Under the pieces are notes generated by a model. That model did not search any database, had not been told where the DNA came from, and saw nothing but the letters and a program-made list of their open reading frames with translations. A stretch of DNA of 64,000 nucleotides from Kappaphycus alvarezii (taxonomy: Eukaryota; Rhodophyta; Florideophyceae; Gigartinales; Solieriaceae): the NCBI GenBank assembly GCA_002205965.3, contig NADL03000469.1, positions 248,001-312,000 on the forward strand. The letters run 5' to 3'. A program made the translations under genes and the position numbers. This document shows positions 46,297-57,538 of this stretch, piece by piece. The number at the start of each line of letters is the position of its first letter. Position 1 is the first letter of the stretch.

Positions 46297-46660
46297 GAGG
46301 AGTAGATAGAAAGAGAGAGTGAGAAAGAGAAGGAGTGCGGAGCCAGAAAGAGAGTTGAGAGGGGATCGGTGAGCAACTTTACTCAGACAGAACAGGAACG
46401 GAGACCCGGACTTATATAGACATCGGGACGAGTCGACTGGTGCTTCCGGACAATCGAAGGAAGTTTCCAGAAGCTATGTAGACGACGATGGGGCACTGAC
46501 CCTGAACCTGCTTGAGCTGATCTAAAGATGATCGGCTCAAGCTTACAGCACTATACAGTACAGAAGGCGTAACGGTCAAATTCCAGGTTGTACAGTAAAC
46601 TACATTAACAGAAGTCAGTAAGCCTCTTTGCTAGCTGTAAGCTGTCTCCAGAGGCCACGG
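46260..46660 (+). repeat. LTR-like repeat, P family (copy 1), with TATA box
   Basis: It aligns with 55960-56400: purine-rich start, TTATATAGAC at 46412-46421, GGAAGTTTCCAGAAGC, ATGTAGACGACG, and a hairpin (CTTGAGCTGATC at 46511-46522 with a near-complement at 46530-46541). TATA box then hairpin suggests a retroelement promoter region. Confidence 0.6.
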
Positions 46661-46721
46661 AAAGTAATTAAACTAAAATTGCATCCTTTTCGTAAGACTG
46701 CAGCCTTTTTATCAACTACAA

Positions 46722-46990
46722 AGAAACTTTTGTTGGCTCGGTAGAGATTGGAACCAGCGCAAAATCCAAAACAATAGGCTTTGGTGACGTCAAAGTATAC
46801 TTAGCAGTAGATGATGCAGTACAGGAAAGGCGGTGCCGCAATTTGTTTCCTTTCACGGACTTTGAGTGCTCTCTGTTCCCAGTGGGAGTCGCGGACAAGA
46901 TCCGTATAAAGACTTCATTTTCAAATAGGACAGTGACCATGAACATGATGAAAAAGGAATTTGTTGATAGGGGAGAAGGAAGATATAAAG
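46722..46990 (+). pseudogene. Copia protease/pre-integrase fragment
   Basis: The plus strand reads SVEIGTSAKSKTIGFGDV and later FECSLFPVGVADKIRIKT. This corresponds to the segment just after the protease active site in the copia element at 61.85 kb (SVEMGTKARAKIAGRGDV). It breaks off into LTR-type sequence near 46990. Confidence 0.7.
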
Positions 46991-48111
46991 GAAAGTAGAA
47001 AGAAAGTATATATGTCAAAGGGAATCAGAAAGGAGATTGCAGGGGAAAGGTGCGGTTGGTGTTGAAATCGAAGGCAAATCCTTACCTCTGCTTTACTTGA
47101 ATGAGCTTCTTGACTACAAACATAAACTGCTTGCTGGCTTCATCCTTGGCTTTGTGAACGCAGATTGAAAGTAGAATAATCCACATTTGCAGTACTATAT
47201 TCGCCGAATCTAAAGCCTACCGAAACCGTGATGCCCTAAATTCCTGTTTTCCATGGGCGGAAATTTATTATTACCGATATTTGAAAATTAAGTAACATTA
47301 CGTGCATGCTAGAATTGCATGTAAAGTTACGTAAACGTACACTAAAATAATAGATACGTCAACTATGCCTTTCGTGCCTCCCAAACGAATCTTTAATCTC
47401 TCAGCTTATAACAAAACCCGAAAGGCAGGAACTTAAAATATCATAAGAATAGAAACGTTTTCGGTGGGCTTACCTCACGTAATGGTACCTACATCCCATG
47501 TATGCCGTTCAACGTGACGTAAGGCACACATGCAACACGTGCAATACTGTAAGCACAACGTGGTTGTATCAACACGTTTTGGCTGCATAAATGTGCAGCA
47601 GTGACTTATATACAGCCGGTACAAGCAAGTACAAAATAAGCTGTATTCAACTAATACAATCAATTATAGAGTAAAAATAGATACCACTGCTTACTTGTAC
47701 AGGTATGAAACATAGGGTACTTTACACGTATGACACATTGAGTACAGCATTTTGTGCCCAAAAGGGACACAAACCATCAACCAACCATAACATGCAAGTG
47801 TCAGATTGCTCTACAATGTTCAGCTCAAATATAACCACTCGGAGAGAAAGGAGTGTTATGAAGGCGTATATAGCAGCCAATAAGAGGGCAGAATATCAAG
47901 TGTTTTGAAAATGTCGAAAAGCTCTGTGAATTTGATATGCCCGAAAATGGGCTTTCGTCCCAGGCAACTTAGAATTCACCCTATTTACCCATGTACTGTG
48001 TGTACCTACAGAAATTGGGCATACGAAGGCACTTTAAAGTTACAAGTGTATACTTGTGAATCTGGAGACTAGGAACTATGGGACCGTATGGGATCCATCC
48101 CTTTTTTAACA
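46990..48111 (+). repeat. Copia LTR module, F family (copy 1)
   Basis: It is collinear with 52335-53382 and, inverted, with 57996-59110. Landmarks are TTGAAATCGAAGGCAAATCC, the GAACTTAAA-TATCATAAGA block, GGCTGCATA, GCAGCCAAT, CGTCCCAGGCAAC and a TTTTTTAACA end. It is rich in TACTGTA and ACACGT motifs. Confidence 0.7.
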
Positions 48112-48132
48112 CCCCTTCTCGATCACATTGTT

Positions 48133-48500
48133 TCACATCAACTCCTGCTCCTCCTTTCTACCAATTGATATCATTCCAACTAGCTCTAACATTACAATTT
48201 GCTCTAATAGTTTCGTTAGTTCGTCAGCATCATTTTCAGTCGTTGGCACTGACACCAAGTCTACTTCTTTACGAATAACTGCCTTGATAGCACAACAGTA
48301 CGCAAAATCGATGTATTTTTTGCGTCTTTTTGTGCTTTCGATTCGAATGAGCTCCATGGCTTCCTGGCTACGCTGTTTATCGTGGTGCCATGATGAAATC
48401 CGAGTTCTCTCATACCTAGCGATGTCTAAGGTTCAATAATATCGCGAAAGACATGTCGCAGCCGTATTGCTTCCTTGCTCGTTGTGGTTAACGATATGTT
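48133..48500 (-). pseudogene. Copia RNase H C-terminal fragment
   Basis: The reading has KYIDFAYCCAIKAVI, then VDLVSVPTTENDADELTK and LVGMISIG. These match the end of copia polyproteins, where K-H-I-D and V-P-T-x-x-N-x-A-D-x-L-T-K are the landmarks. The sequence upstream has frame breaks. It is a terminal piece only. Confidence 0.75.
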
Positions 48501-49129
48501 AGGCTTTACATGAATAAGCTGCTACAACCTTTTGCTTTCGGGAGCGCCAGCGCACCCCATTTCCAGCCATTCGAAGCACGAAACCACTTGTCGATTTGCG
48601 ATCGGACACATCTGCAGCCCAATCCGAGACCCTGTATGCAGACAAGCTTAGCTCAGCATTACCCGGAACACAAGACCTAGATCTTTTGTCCTAGCGATAT
48701 ATCTTCACAATCGTTTTTCCGCTACCCAAAGCTTATCTTTTGGTTCCTCACCGAAAAGTGCGACTCTGCTCACAGCATAAAATACAGCTGGTCGTTTTCA
48801 AACAGATGGATACAGAAGGGGCTAAACTACTCTCCTGTGTTGAGCATGAGTCGTATCCTCACTAGCTGCATCTCTCGTTCGATCGAAATTCAAGTCCTCA
48901 ATATTTAGAATCTTAGGAGTCGGAATGGATCAACAACTCTGCATTCCAAATCGCTCCAAAGCGCTGTCTAAAACCGGGGCTGGGATAATGACAAGGAACG
49001 CTCGGATCTTAGGCGCGCAATTTCGAGATCAACAATCATTATTGCCTTGCAAAAATCTTTCATTTCAAAACGACATTCTAGATCCCTCTCCATCCATGCA
49101 ATCGACTCCATGTTGTCTCCAAGAAGCAG
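48501..49129. other. No recognisable gene
   Basis: No ORF of note. The 89-codon ATG frame at 48925 ends inside the conserved leader block and shows no motif. Confidence 0.3.
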
Positions 49130-49262
49130 CAAAATCTAGAAAGAAAAAAGTACAGCCGGTGAGAGGATCACGAAAAGGATTCCTAAGACGATGAATCGGG
49201 TAAAGAAACGGAAAAACTTGGGCGGACTCCCGGCACTATGTCTTCTTCTTTTCCGTTGCCAC
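49130..49262 (-). repeat. Conserved leader block, inverted copy
   Basis: On the minus strand this matches 59826-59955 at roughly 80% (shared pieces include GGCAACGGAAAAGAAGAAGA and AGTCCGCCCAAGTTT). Both can be translated as QRKRRR-x-SAG-x-PPKF, but differences are mostly non-synonymous, so DNA or RNA conservation is likelier than a protein. Confidence 0.6.
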
Positions 49263-49319
49263 GAACATTTTACAAGAATGAAAGACTTATCATCAACCAG
49301 GCCAAATTTTCCAAAAAGA

Positions 49320-50345
49320 AGCAATCTTGATGGCAGTTCTAGAGCTTAGGATACGGGAAGATTTCGAAAAGAGCGTTGATAAGAGTGTGAAACAAGAACA
49401 GGGGTGAGTACGAGACGAAGATGGCGATGAACAAAACTGCAGCGATGACAATAGCGATGGTGAGACGAGAACGAGAAATGTGACTACAGCTGCGGAGCGA
49501 TTGAGAAAGAAGGCGATTACAACGATGACGGGATGCACGACGACAAGGGCAGTGGTCAAAGTGCGTAGACTGGGCTTATAACCTGTTAAAGAAATGGATT
49601 GAAGGAGCGAGGGTGTGAAGATTGGAAGAAGAGAGGGCTAAAATATTGATTGTGGAAGGAAAGATCGTACCAGGGCATACTTGAATAAGCTACGAATTGA
49701 CTAATATATACTAGTTGGGTCGAGGAATCTCATTCACACGACTGGTGTCCGAATCTGCTCTCAAACTCTATTTTTGTCAATTCAATACTTTACACTACCC
49801 CGTATGCAGCGGAAAAGAAGATTTACATTGTGCCTAAAACATTTAGTTCCCTTTCCTACACAAGCCATAAAGCAACTTAATCAGTTTCCGTTTCCTACAC
49901 ACGTAAAGATACGGACACGTGCAGCAGTCTTTGAACTGTAAGCTGTGATTTACGTACACAAAAATTAAAACTGCAATCCAACAATTTGAGCAGGTGTGAG
50001 GAGCAGTTGTTTTTGGTAGCAAAACTTTTACCCTCCCAAACAGTGCAATACAATTTGACCGATGACTCCTGGAAAAACTTCGAAACTCCGAATCTGTGCT
50101 ATAACATTAGACTGCTGACCTGTAGGTTGCGTATACGAGGGTTGCGTACACGAACAGAGCAATTTTAACTTAGCGCACGTACGAGAAGTATTGATGTACA
50201 TACAGTAGCTTTCGGTACTGTAAGCTACTCATGTACAGTTACGTTCTGTAATCCAGTACCCGTACGAAAAGTATTGACGTACTGTATCCTACTGTACTGT
50301 TGCCTACTGTTGCACACTTACTGTAATATTTCCGTACAGTAAAAG
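49320..50345 (+). repeat. LTR-like repeat, G family (copy 2)
   Basis: It is the partner of 44930-46010, with the same order of landmarks and many single-base differences. It carries GGGCTTATAACCTG at about 49570, a variant of the head shared with the P and F families. Confidence 0.65.
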
Positions 50346-50874
50346 TAATAGTGTATTCCAAATCACTGTACACATTTCAGTAAACGTGTCGTACTCCATT
50401 TTTAACATCCTCCACTGAATCATTAGTATTTGCATCAGCACTACACTCAACGGAGTTAGGCGAATGTTAGAGAAACTAGACGGAAAATTCAATCTGGTTT
50501 ACGAGAGAGACGCTTACGTCCCGAGAGGGAAGGTAGTGGGTGTTGAGGTGAATGCGACGGTTCTGGTAAGTTCCGTACGACTTGCTGTGCCGACGGCAAG
50601 GCGGGGGCGTCGATGGCAGCTGGGCTCAGCATCGGATCTATGACGGAATTGCTGTTAGCCTACAATAGATCTGAAAACTCTAAGAGATCGTAGTGCTATA
50701 GGTGGACACGACCCACAGGCAGTTTTCACTTCGTACGCTGTTCAACAGTACAAGATGGATACTCAATGAAGTATAGTCTCTTTTTCAGATTGATATGTGT
50801 TAGAAGCAAACTGTAGTCGTAATGATATATGCGGTAGGAACTGCTTGATACAGTACGTTGAAGTTGCACTAATA
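50346..50874. other. No recognisable gene
   Basis: A weak copia-like segment may lie at 50420-50480, resembling 42545-42600. Otherwise nothing is readable. Confidence 0.3.
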
Positions 50875-51342
50875 CTAGTGTCTATCCGACCACGCACTGT
50901 CCTCATATGAGGCACACTTTGTCCTCATATGAGGACAATTTCCGTTACATTTTGGAAAAGAAAATGTTTTGGAAGCCCGAAATTTTTACTGGAAAAAAGG
51001 TTTTTTATGTTTAGATACAGTACAGTAATTTTTACTGTACATGCGCCCTCGTTCCTGAAACCCCCCACGATAATACGAACTATTTTACCTTCCAAAATGA
51101 AGTCGATTTCACAACTTCTTGCGAAGAGCGGAAGCTGGTGAGGGAAAATTGGTCTAGCCTTCACCGAGGTCAACAATCTTGAAAAGTTTGTTTTGATCGG
51201 CCATCTACACTCATGAACTAATGCGGAGGGACAAGAAATGCGCTGAGGTAAAAACGTTTCCTATTGAAAAACAAGTGCTGAAAGTAGTACTCATCTGAGG
51301 ACAAATGTCCTCATATGAGGACAACGGTCCAATAGACACTAG
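50875..51342. mobile_element. MITE-like element with terminal inverted repeats and 16-bp palindromes
   Basis: The ends are inverted repeats: CTAGTGTCTATCCGACC at left, and at right the complement of CTAGTGTCTATTGGACC. Inside each end lie paired copies of the perfect palindrome GTCCTCATATGAGGAC or close variants: 50899-50912 and 50921-50936 at left, 51287-51302 and 51307-51322 at right. The 468-bp length, symmetric ends and lack of a coding frame fit a non-autonomous DNA transposon. The palindromes would suit subterminal transposase binding. No clear target-site duplication is visible and the superfamily is unknown. Confidence 0.65.
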
Positions 51343-51713
51343 AACAGTGGACCGCTTTGAGTTTGCTTACAGTATGTTACAGTAAATAATGGATAGGTAC
51401 GGTATTGCATTGCACCGTAAGGCTTACAACGATCTCTACTGTACTGGTGCGTATATTAGCTGGATAAAAGTAAACGTAGATGAGGTTTCCAGTGTACTGT
51501 ACAATACTGTCATTGCCTTGGTAGAGATATGAAAACTTGTCCGTAATCTCTCGTGAGGTGTACAGTACTTCCGGTGGGGAAGTCATTGGTGGCGTTTGTG
51601 TAATGAATGTGTGATCTTGAGAAATTTTGATAATTTACGACCGATCACGAGAGATCGAGATGATATGATGTTTTTTTTGTAGGGAGATTTCTGTTGTTGT
51701 TTAAGTGGCGAAA
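51343..51713. other. Spacer before copia LTR
   Basis: No gene recognised. It contains several TACAGTA and TACTGTA motifs. Confidence 0.3.
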
Positions 51714-53382
51714 TGTTGTTTAGTTGACGAGACGATAACATGACCCCGACATCGATGATAAGCCTCATAGGAGGTATGATGCGTCTATACTTGGACAAGT
51801 GTTGGGTGAAAGCTGACCTTGAGGCAGTTTCGGAAAAAAATACGAAGTTTCCGGGGACGAGAGTGCGATTTTGGGGATTCAGCGATTTATCCAAATTTTG
51901 CGTAAGTTTTGTCAAGTGGAACTTGGCCCATTGTTCCCTAGGCTATAGATTGCTTCCTACAACTTCATTGGCTGATAGGTCAAATACTTCAATTCTGCTA
52001 GGTAGTGGATTACACGTGTAATGACTGTAGTGGTGTAAGGGTTGAAAATGAGCTACTTTAGGGGCAATGTGATGTTTTTGAAATGATTTTGCGTAGGGTC
52101 GAGTAACCTAAGTGGATGAGGAGTATTCTGCATAAGAGCTATGCAAATGTAAGGTATTTACACGTGTACGAGGCGGAATTTGTGTATATTAAGTACATGT
52201 GGCACAGCGGAGAGTAAAATGGTGATGTGGTGTTCACATTTTGTACTAGTGTCAGGTGTGGAACTGTACTCTGTAATGTGCTTCGTAATGTACCTCGTGT
52301 TGTACAAAAAGTTAATTATAGAAATTTTTTGGATAAAGAAGGGAAACAAAAAAGGGATAGGACGGCAAAGGTGAGATTGTTGTTGAAATAAAATGCAAGT
52401 CCGTACCTAAACTTTACTTGGATGAACTACTAGACTACACATATACACTGCTTGCCGGAACTCACCTCGGCTTTGTGAAAGAAGATTGAAAGTAGGAAAA
52501 TACACATTTGCAGCACTATTGTCGTCGAATTTATACCCTACTCAAGCCGAAACAGCCTAGAATCCCATTTTTGCATGCGCGGGAAATTCATGATTATCAG
52601 TATTCAAAACATATGTAAAACTACATGCATGCTAACCATGCATTTTCTGTTACATAAACTTACAGTAAAACAAGCGACCCGTGAATTGTGCCTTACCAGC
52701 CCGCAAACGCAACTGTAATCTCCCGGCCTTTAACAGAACCCAAAGGCGGGAACTTAAATATCATAAGAGTAGAAAACAATTTTTGGCGGGAATGTCTCAC
52801 GTAACAGTACGTAAATTTCACGAAGACCGTTCAACATGAACGCAGCATTACGTGACAATCGTGCAATACTGTAAAATCAACGCGCCTGCATTAACATAAT
52901 ATGGCTGCATACTTGAGCAAGACTGATTTGTATGCAGAAAGTATAGTGTAAGCTGTATGCAGCCATTTCAGGCAACTATAGGATAAATATAGATACCACT
53001 GTTTAATTGTACACGTACTACACCTATAACACTTTAAATGTATGAAACATAGGATACTGAGCAAGTATGACACATTGAATACAGTACTTAGAGCCTAGAA
53101 TCGAGACAAAACATCAACCAACCATAAAATGCCAAGTGCCAGAATGCCCGACAATAAACAGCTCATATATAGTCACTTGGATCTAAACGAGTGGTACGGA
53201 GGCGTATCTTGCAGCCAATCAGAGGGAAGTATACCTAGTGGTAAAACGGCAAAATGCGTCGCGATTTGGGGTTCGCCGAAAATGCGCTTTCGTCCCAGGC
53301 AACTCTCGACTTTTTTTTTTTATAGGTGTAAATATTGAATTAGGTTGGACCCTCCCATTTTCATTCTATCCCTTTTTCAACA
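51714..53382 (+). repeat. Long copia LTR (L plus F modules), likely 5' LTR of the 54.6-kb copia
   Basis: It begins TGTTGTTTAGTTGACGAGAC and ends CCTTTTTCAACA, so the ends are TGTTG...CAACA as expected of an LTR. The left 580 bases (L module) recur inverted at 56970-57538, directly after a copia polyprotein end and polypurine run; that fixes the start. The right part is the F module. The copia gag at 54557 lies 1.2 kb downstream in the same orientation. Flanking 5-mers do not match. Confidence 0.6.
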
Positions 53383-54556
53383 TCCATTGGGCCAAACAGT
53401 CTTACACGAATCAGGAAACTTTGGAAGCAATTCTCAAATGCACCTAATGAACGTTATTACTGGGCCAATATGGTTCACTCTGCCCAAATGGGTCAATTTC
53501 CGGTATTCGATATTGGAGGAAGTGAGTCAGCGAGTAGTTGTAGGTTGTAATTAATGTCAGAATTTTAGAGTACCTAGTAAGTTCTGGGTAGCGAAGCCCG
53601 CAAACTCATACCCCGGCAACGTTCCTCATCCCATCCATCTTCGATTAGGCTATGGGCCAAGATCAACGCCATTTCTATCTCTGAGCCCCGTAAATTGCCC
53701 TGTGTTGTTTCCTTGTTTCGCTTTGTCTATCCCTTGATTAGCCCTATATTTTTCTGGTAAGCCATTTGAATTATTCCGTTTCTTTACACATAGAAGTGAT
53801 TCTCTTTTCACTTTTTGGGTGGTTTAAACACTCATAATCCCAAAAGCTGTTACTGACGATCATTTCCACCTCTGTGCCTTCTTTTGCTGGGTTGTGGTAG
53901 ACTCGGAATTAGCCCTGATGTCTCAAGTTCCCAAGGCTGCGACGTCTAGGACGTTGCCATAGGTGGGTAGGAAATTTGTGTAATTTATCTAAGTACTCGA
54001 GCCAGAACGGCCGCATCCGAAGACGCTCGAGCTTCCCTCGTCTAAGGAAAGAAAAAGGATCCCTCGTAGGCCAGCACCTCTGCATAAGCCAATAGAAAAA
54101 GCTCAAAACTTCTCGGTAAAGAAAGCCAAATCCCTTGCCGATCGAGTTGCAAAGAAGGAACTAAAGGGGAGAAAGAGAGTTCCGCCGAGAAACAAGATGT
54201 ACTGCAAGCTCTGTTATATATTAGCTGCAATAGTGCGCAGACATTCTACGATCACACCAAGTCTAAGTTTCATTCGACTAAAAAAAGAAAAAACCTATTC
54301 TTCTTCTTTTGATAGAATAGTCGAGTTCCACGAAGTTCTCAATCGCCAAGGGAACGGTAAGGAACACTTAAAAATATTTTTGTATCCTATAATTCAGAGG
54401 GATCTATTTCTTTGTTTGAAGCGACGTCTTTAGCCTTTACAATAATCAATAGTTTCGTGTGTTGTGTTCTTATAGAGGTGGGATTGCCATGAAAAGGGAA
54501 TACCGGCCCTTGGCTTGGGATCTTCAAATAGTACAATACACCTCTAGATCATTGCA
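53383..54556 (+). other. Copia leader with a basic open frame
   Basis: The start (TTGGGCCAAACAG and the next 60 bases) recurs inverted at 56405-56480. Bases 54000-54433 include a frame rich in Lys and Arg (SVKKAKSLADRVAKKELKG), but the DNA is purine-rich, which gives such residues by itself, and there are stops just upstream. The last 80 bases resemble the leader before the copia gag at 60803 (GGCTTGGGAT). Confidence 0.45.
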
Positions 54557-55139
54557 ATGAGTAGCGGAGAAGATCCAGGAGGAGGGCCTATTGAGATCTA
54601 AAAGCTCATGAATTCCAACGTGTCGAAACAGAAGTTTAAGCTGTTGCTGACCCTTTGCGATGTGAAACAGTACATAACTGATGACATCGTTCCTGAAGAC
54701 GAACAGTCTTCCACTTACAAGACGTGGAATCAAGAGGATCGAGATGCCCAAGCCATCATCTGCCTGTCCCTGTCTGATGATCATTTTGATCATGTGAGAG
54801 ATTCTGTCACAGCTAAAGAAATGTGGGGGGCCATCTGGGAAGTTTTTGAGAGCCACACATTACTAAATAAGCTGGCGGCCCGGAGAGACTCCTACAAGGT
54901 CACCATGCTATAGAATGAGAAACCGTTCTCGTACATAGGACGTTTGCGACATCAGGCAGCTCGCTTAAAGTCAATGGGAATCGTCATTGATGACAGGTAA
55001 ATGGCTATGACAGTTCTCAATGGTCTTCCACAGAGGTTTCGAAGTCTCGTTGTATTCCTTGACGCTCTTGGATCCAAAGATACCACGTTCTGAGTAGAAT
55101 ATGTGGAAAAGTAACCTGCTCTAAAAGGAGAAACGTGCA
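54557..55139 (+). pseudogene. Copia gag (element 1)
   Basis: The ATG at 54557 begins MSSGEDPGGGPIEI and then a TAA where other copies have Glu or Lys. The frame continues as KQKFKLLLTLCDVKQYI, DHVRDSVTAKEMWGAIWE and ESHTLLNKLAARRD, the standard copia gag order (UBN2-type). Further stops at 54911 and near 55000 and 55095, and a frameshift before 55143, break it. Gag would form the particle. Confidence 0.75.
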
Positions 55140-55142
55140 TCA

Positions 55143-55948
55143 ATGAAGCTTAATAGACAGCGAACTCCGCCAACTGCTGCTCTTATTGGGCAGATCCCTG
55201 ACTCAAGACGTTTTTCCACGTTGAAATGCACCAACTGTGGCCACGGTGGACAATCCGCTGCCCGTTGCTGGAGAAAGGACATCAACGGAAGTAGTCCTCC
55301 GCCACCTGACCGTTTCTCACATACACAGTCACGAAAGCCTACTACAATTATTGCTCAAGAGAAAGGTGATCCGGAAGCTAATGAAGTCGAGTACATATGC
55401 CTGATGAACAAGGTAGATAACTCTGCTGTCAACATAACGTCAAACACTTGGCTTATCAACTCTGGATGCTCCGCGCACATGACATTTGACAAGAGACTGT
55501 TCCCCGACTACAGGGAGGTCTCAAACAGCCGCGTAGAAATGGGAACAAAAGCGTGTGGAATAGTAGCTGGAATCGGGACCGTACCCATACCGCTTGCAAT
55601 GAACGGATTCCAAAAGTCATGCAAGCTCATCCATGTGCTGCACGTTCCAAGCTTCGCTTTTTACCTATTTTCTGTGCGAAATTTGTCGATAAAGGATTTG
55701 AAGTTGTGCTCGTTCGTGACAAGTGCACTGTGAAGAAAATTGACTGCATCGGGGCTACTGCCACAATCTCAGGAGAGCTTTATGTACTTGACACATGTAA
55801 CGAGGTTCAATCGGCGCAAAAAGCCTCCCTGAAGACTTGGAACGAAATATTTGCTCACGTTTACACTCAAGGAATATTGTCCATGGCTCGTGAGAACGTG
55901 GTAAGTGGACGCGTTCGGGGTGCGCGAGCAAGCGAGATGGATTCGTGA
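55143..55948 (+). pseudogene. Copia nucleocapsid, protease and pre-integrase (element 1)
   Basis: The zinc knuckle reads CTNCGHGGQSAARC, where the family histidine has become Gln. The protease site reads WLINSGCSAHMTFD, with the catalytic Asp of D-S-G replaced by Asn. The frame then shifts (55553-55948) and continues through KTWNEIFAHVYTQGILSM to ENVVSG, the start of the pre-integrase domain. It breaks off near 55910 into LTR-type sequence, so integrase and reverse transcriptase are missing here. Confidence 0.78.
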
Positions 55949-55959
55949 GCAGCGCTAGT

Positions 55960-56400
55960 GTTCTGGGCCCATAACCTGATGGACAAGGAGAAGGGAGAGA
56001 GCGCAAGCGGAGGAGGGAGAGAGCGAGAAACGGGAAGGAGAGCGAGTGGAGAGAGAGGGAGAGCAAGAGGAGAGAGGGAGTGAGCGACCAAGGAGAAGAG
56101 TTGAGAGAAGGGAAAGTGGGGAGAGACTTTACTTCGACCAAGAGTGGGATGAGACCATGGCTTATATAGACTTCAGGGCGAGTCGCTTGATGCTTCGGCA
56201 CGACCTGTGGAAGTTTCCAGAAGCCATGTAGACGACGGTGAAGGAATAACCCTAAACCTATCTGAGCTGATCTGAAAAAGATCAGCTCAAGCTCACAGCA
56301 CAGTACAGTGCATAAACGTAACGGTCAAGATCTAGGTTGAACAGTAAAGTACAGTAATGTACAGTAGTTGTCCCCGCATACATTGTCAGTAAGCTGTAAT
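55960..56400 (+). repeat. LTR-like repeat, P family (copy 2), with TATA box and hairpin
   Basis: It starts at CTGGGCCCATAACCTGATGG, with a long purine-rich run, TTATATAGAC at 56162-56171, and a perfect 10-bp hairpin (GAGCTGATCT at 56263-56272, AGATCAGCTC at 56278-56287, 5-base loop). The copy at 46260 keeps the same layout. It abruptly replaces copia coding sequence, so it was inserted or joined by deletion. Confidence 0.65.
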
Positions 56401-56554
56401 TGTACCAACACATTAGGGGCATTTCTGGAACTACTTCCAAAGTTGTCAAATTTGTGTAAACAGTTTGGCCCAATACTCACATCAATACAGCACCTTATTT
56501 TGCAAACCCATCGGAACCGAGTTCTTTTGTGCCAAAATAAGGGACTCAATCCGT
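56401..56554 (-). repeat. Inverted copy of the post-LTR leader start
   Basis: On the minus strand, TTGGGCCAAACTGTTTACAC at about 56475-56456 and the following 50 bases match 53387-53450, the start of the leader after the long copia LTR. This implies an LTR end close by on the minus strand. Confidence 0.5.
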
Positions 56555-56768
56555 CATACGTATTATAGAATCACATAACTGATTTTCGATGCAGCGGGAC
56601 AAACCATAATCATAATCAGAAACCTCATACGTACGATGGAATCACATAACTGATTTTTGGATGCAGCCGGACAAACCGCAATCAAAATAGAAAATCTGAT
56701 ACGGATTATAGAATCACATAAACGATTTTGGATGCAGCCGGACAAAACCTTAATCATAACTAGAATCG
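56555..56768. repeat. 71-72-bp tandem repeat, three units
   Basis: Units are marked by GAATCACATAA at 56568, 56639 and 56711, each followed by GATTTT, GATGCAG and GGACAAA. The spacing is 71 and 72. Divergence between units is moderate. Confidence 0.85.
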
Positions 56769-56969
56769 TCATACACAACATAAGATCAAATACCTCTTTC
56801 TTGGTGCAGGCAAGAATGGAACGGACTGATGCATGCATGGATTGCAGCAGTGGAATGCAGCCGGCGGATACGGCAGGCATTCTAATGTAGCTAGGGAGAA
56901 CGGAGCGGTGCAGTCATGACAGTCTCATATACGACTCCTACTGTACGAACTCAAGTAGAGTAAGAAGTA
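56769..56969. other. Spacer
   Basis: No gene seen. Probably inner LTR sequence of the minus-strand copia relic. Confidence 0.25.
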
Positions 56970-57538
56970 CAGGGATAGGTACAGTATGAAGTACAGTTTC
57001 ACACCTGACACTAGTGAGGTATGTGGACACAAATGCACCAAAACTTTCTCTTCTCTGCAGTACCACTTGAATCTCCACGTACACGTGTACATACCTCACT
57101 TTGGCATGTCTCTTATACAGTATACTCTTCACCCACTTACAGTACACTGCCCTGAGTAAAACCACCCCATAAACAACATTCTGCCCTCTTTAGTAGATCA
57201 CAATCAACCCTTACACCGCTACAGTCATTACATGTGTAATCCACTACCAAACAGAAATAAAGTATTTGAACTCCTAGCCAATGAGCTTGCAGGAAGCAAT
57301 CTATAACCTAGGGAACAATGGGTCCAGTTTTTGTCAAAAATTATGCAAAAATGCATAAATGGTTGACCCCTCAAAATCGGACTGTCGTCCGCGGAAAATT
57401 CGGATTTGTTCCGAAATGACTTAGGCTCAGCCTTCACCCCACACGTGTACCCGTATACACGTGTGAGGCGCCTCATGCCTGTTATGAGGCTTGCCACCGA
57501 TGTGGGGGTCATGTGATCGTCTCGCTAACTCAACAACA
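56970..57538 (-). repeat. Copia LTR, L module, inverted
   Basis: In minus orientation it starts TGTTGTTGAGTTAGCGAGAC and matches 51714-52290. A copia polyprotein end (...LRDALVM, stop) and a purine run (GAGAGGAGG) directly precede it, so this is a 3' LTR start. The 26 bases at 57440-57465 form a perfect 10-bp inverted repeat with two CACGTG cores. Confidence 0.7.

Noticed and set aside
55890..55925. GTAAGT splice donor where copia coding sequence stops
   Set aside because: No matching branch and acceptor leads back into copia sequence. The break coincides with the start of an LTR-like block, so insertion or deletion explains it better.
55755..56201. 148-codon minus-strand ORF rich in Leu and Ser
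   Set aside because: It is the complement of the purine-rich P-family run; such DNA opens pyrimidine-coded frames without coding function.
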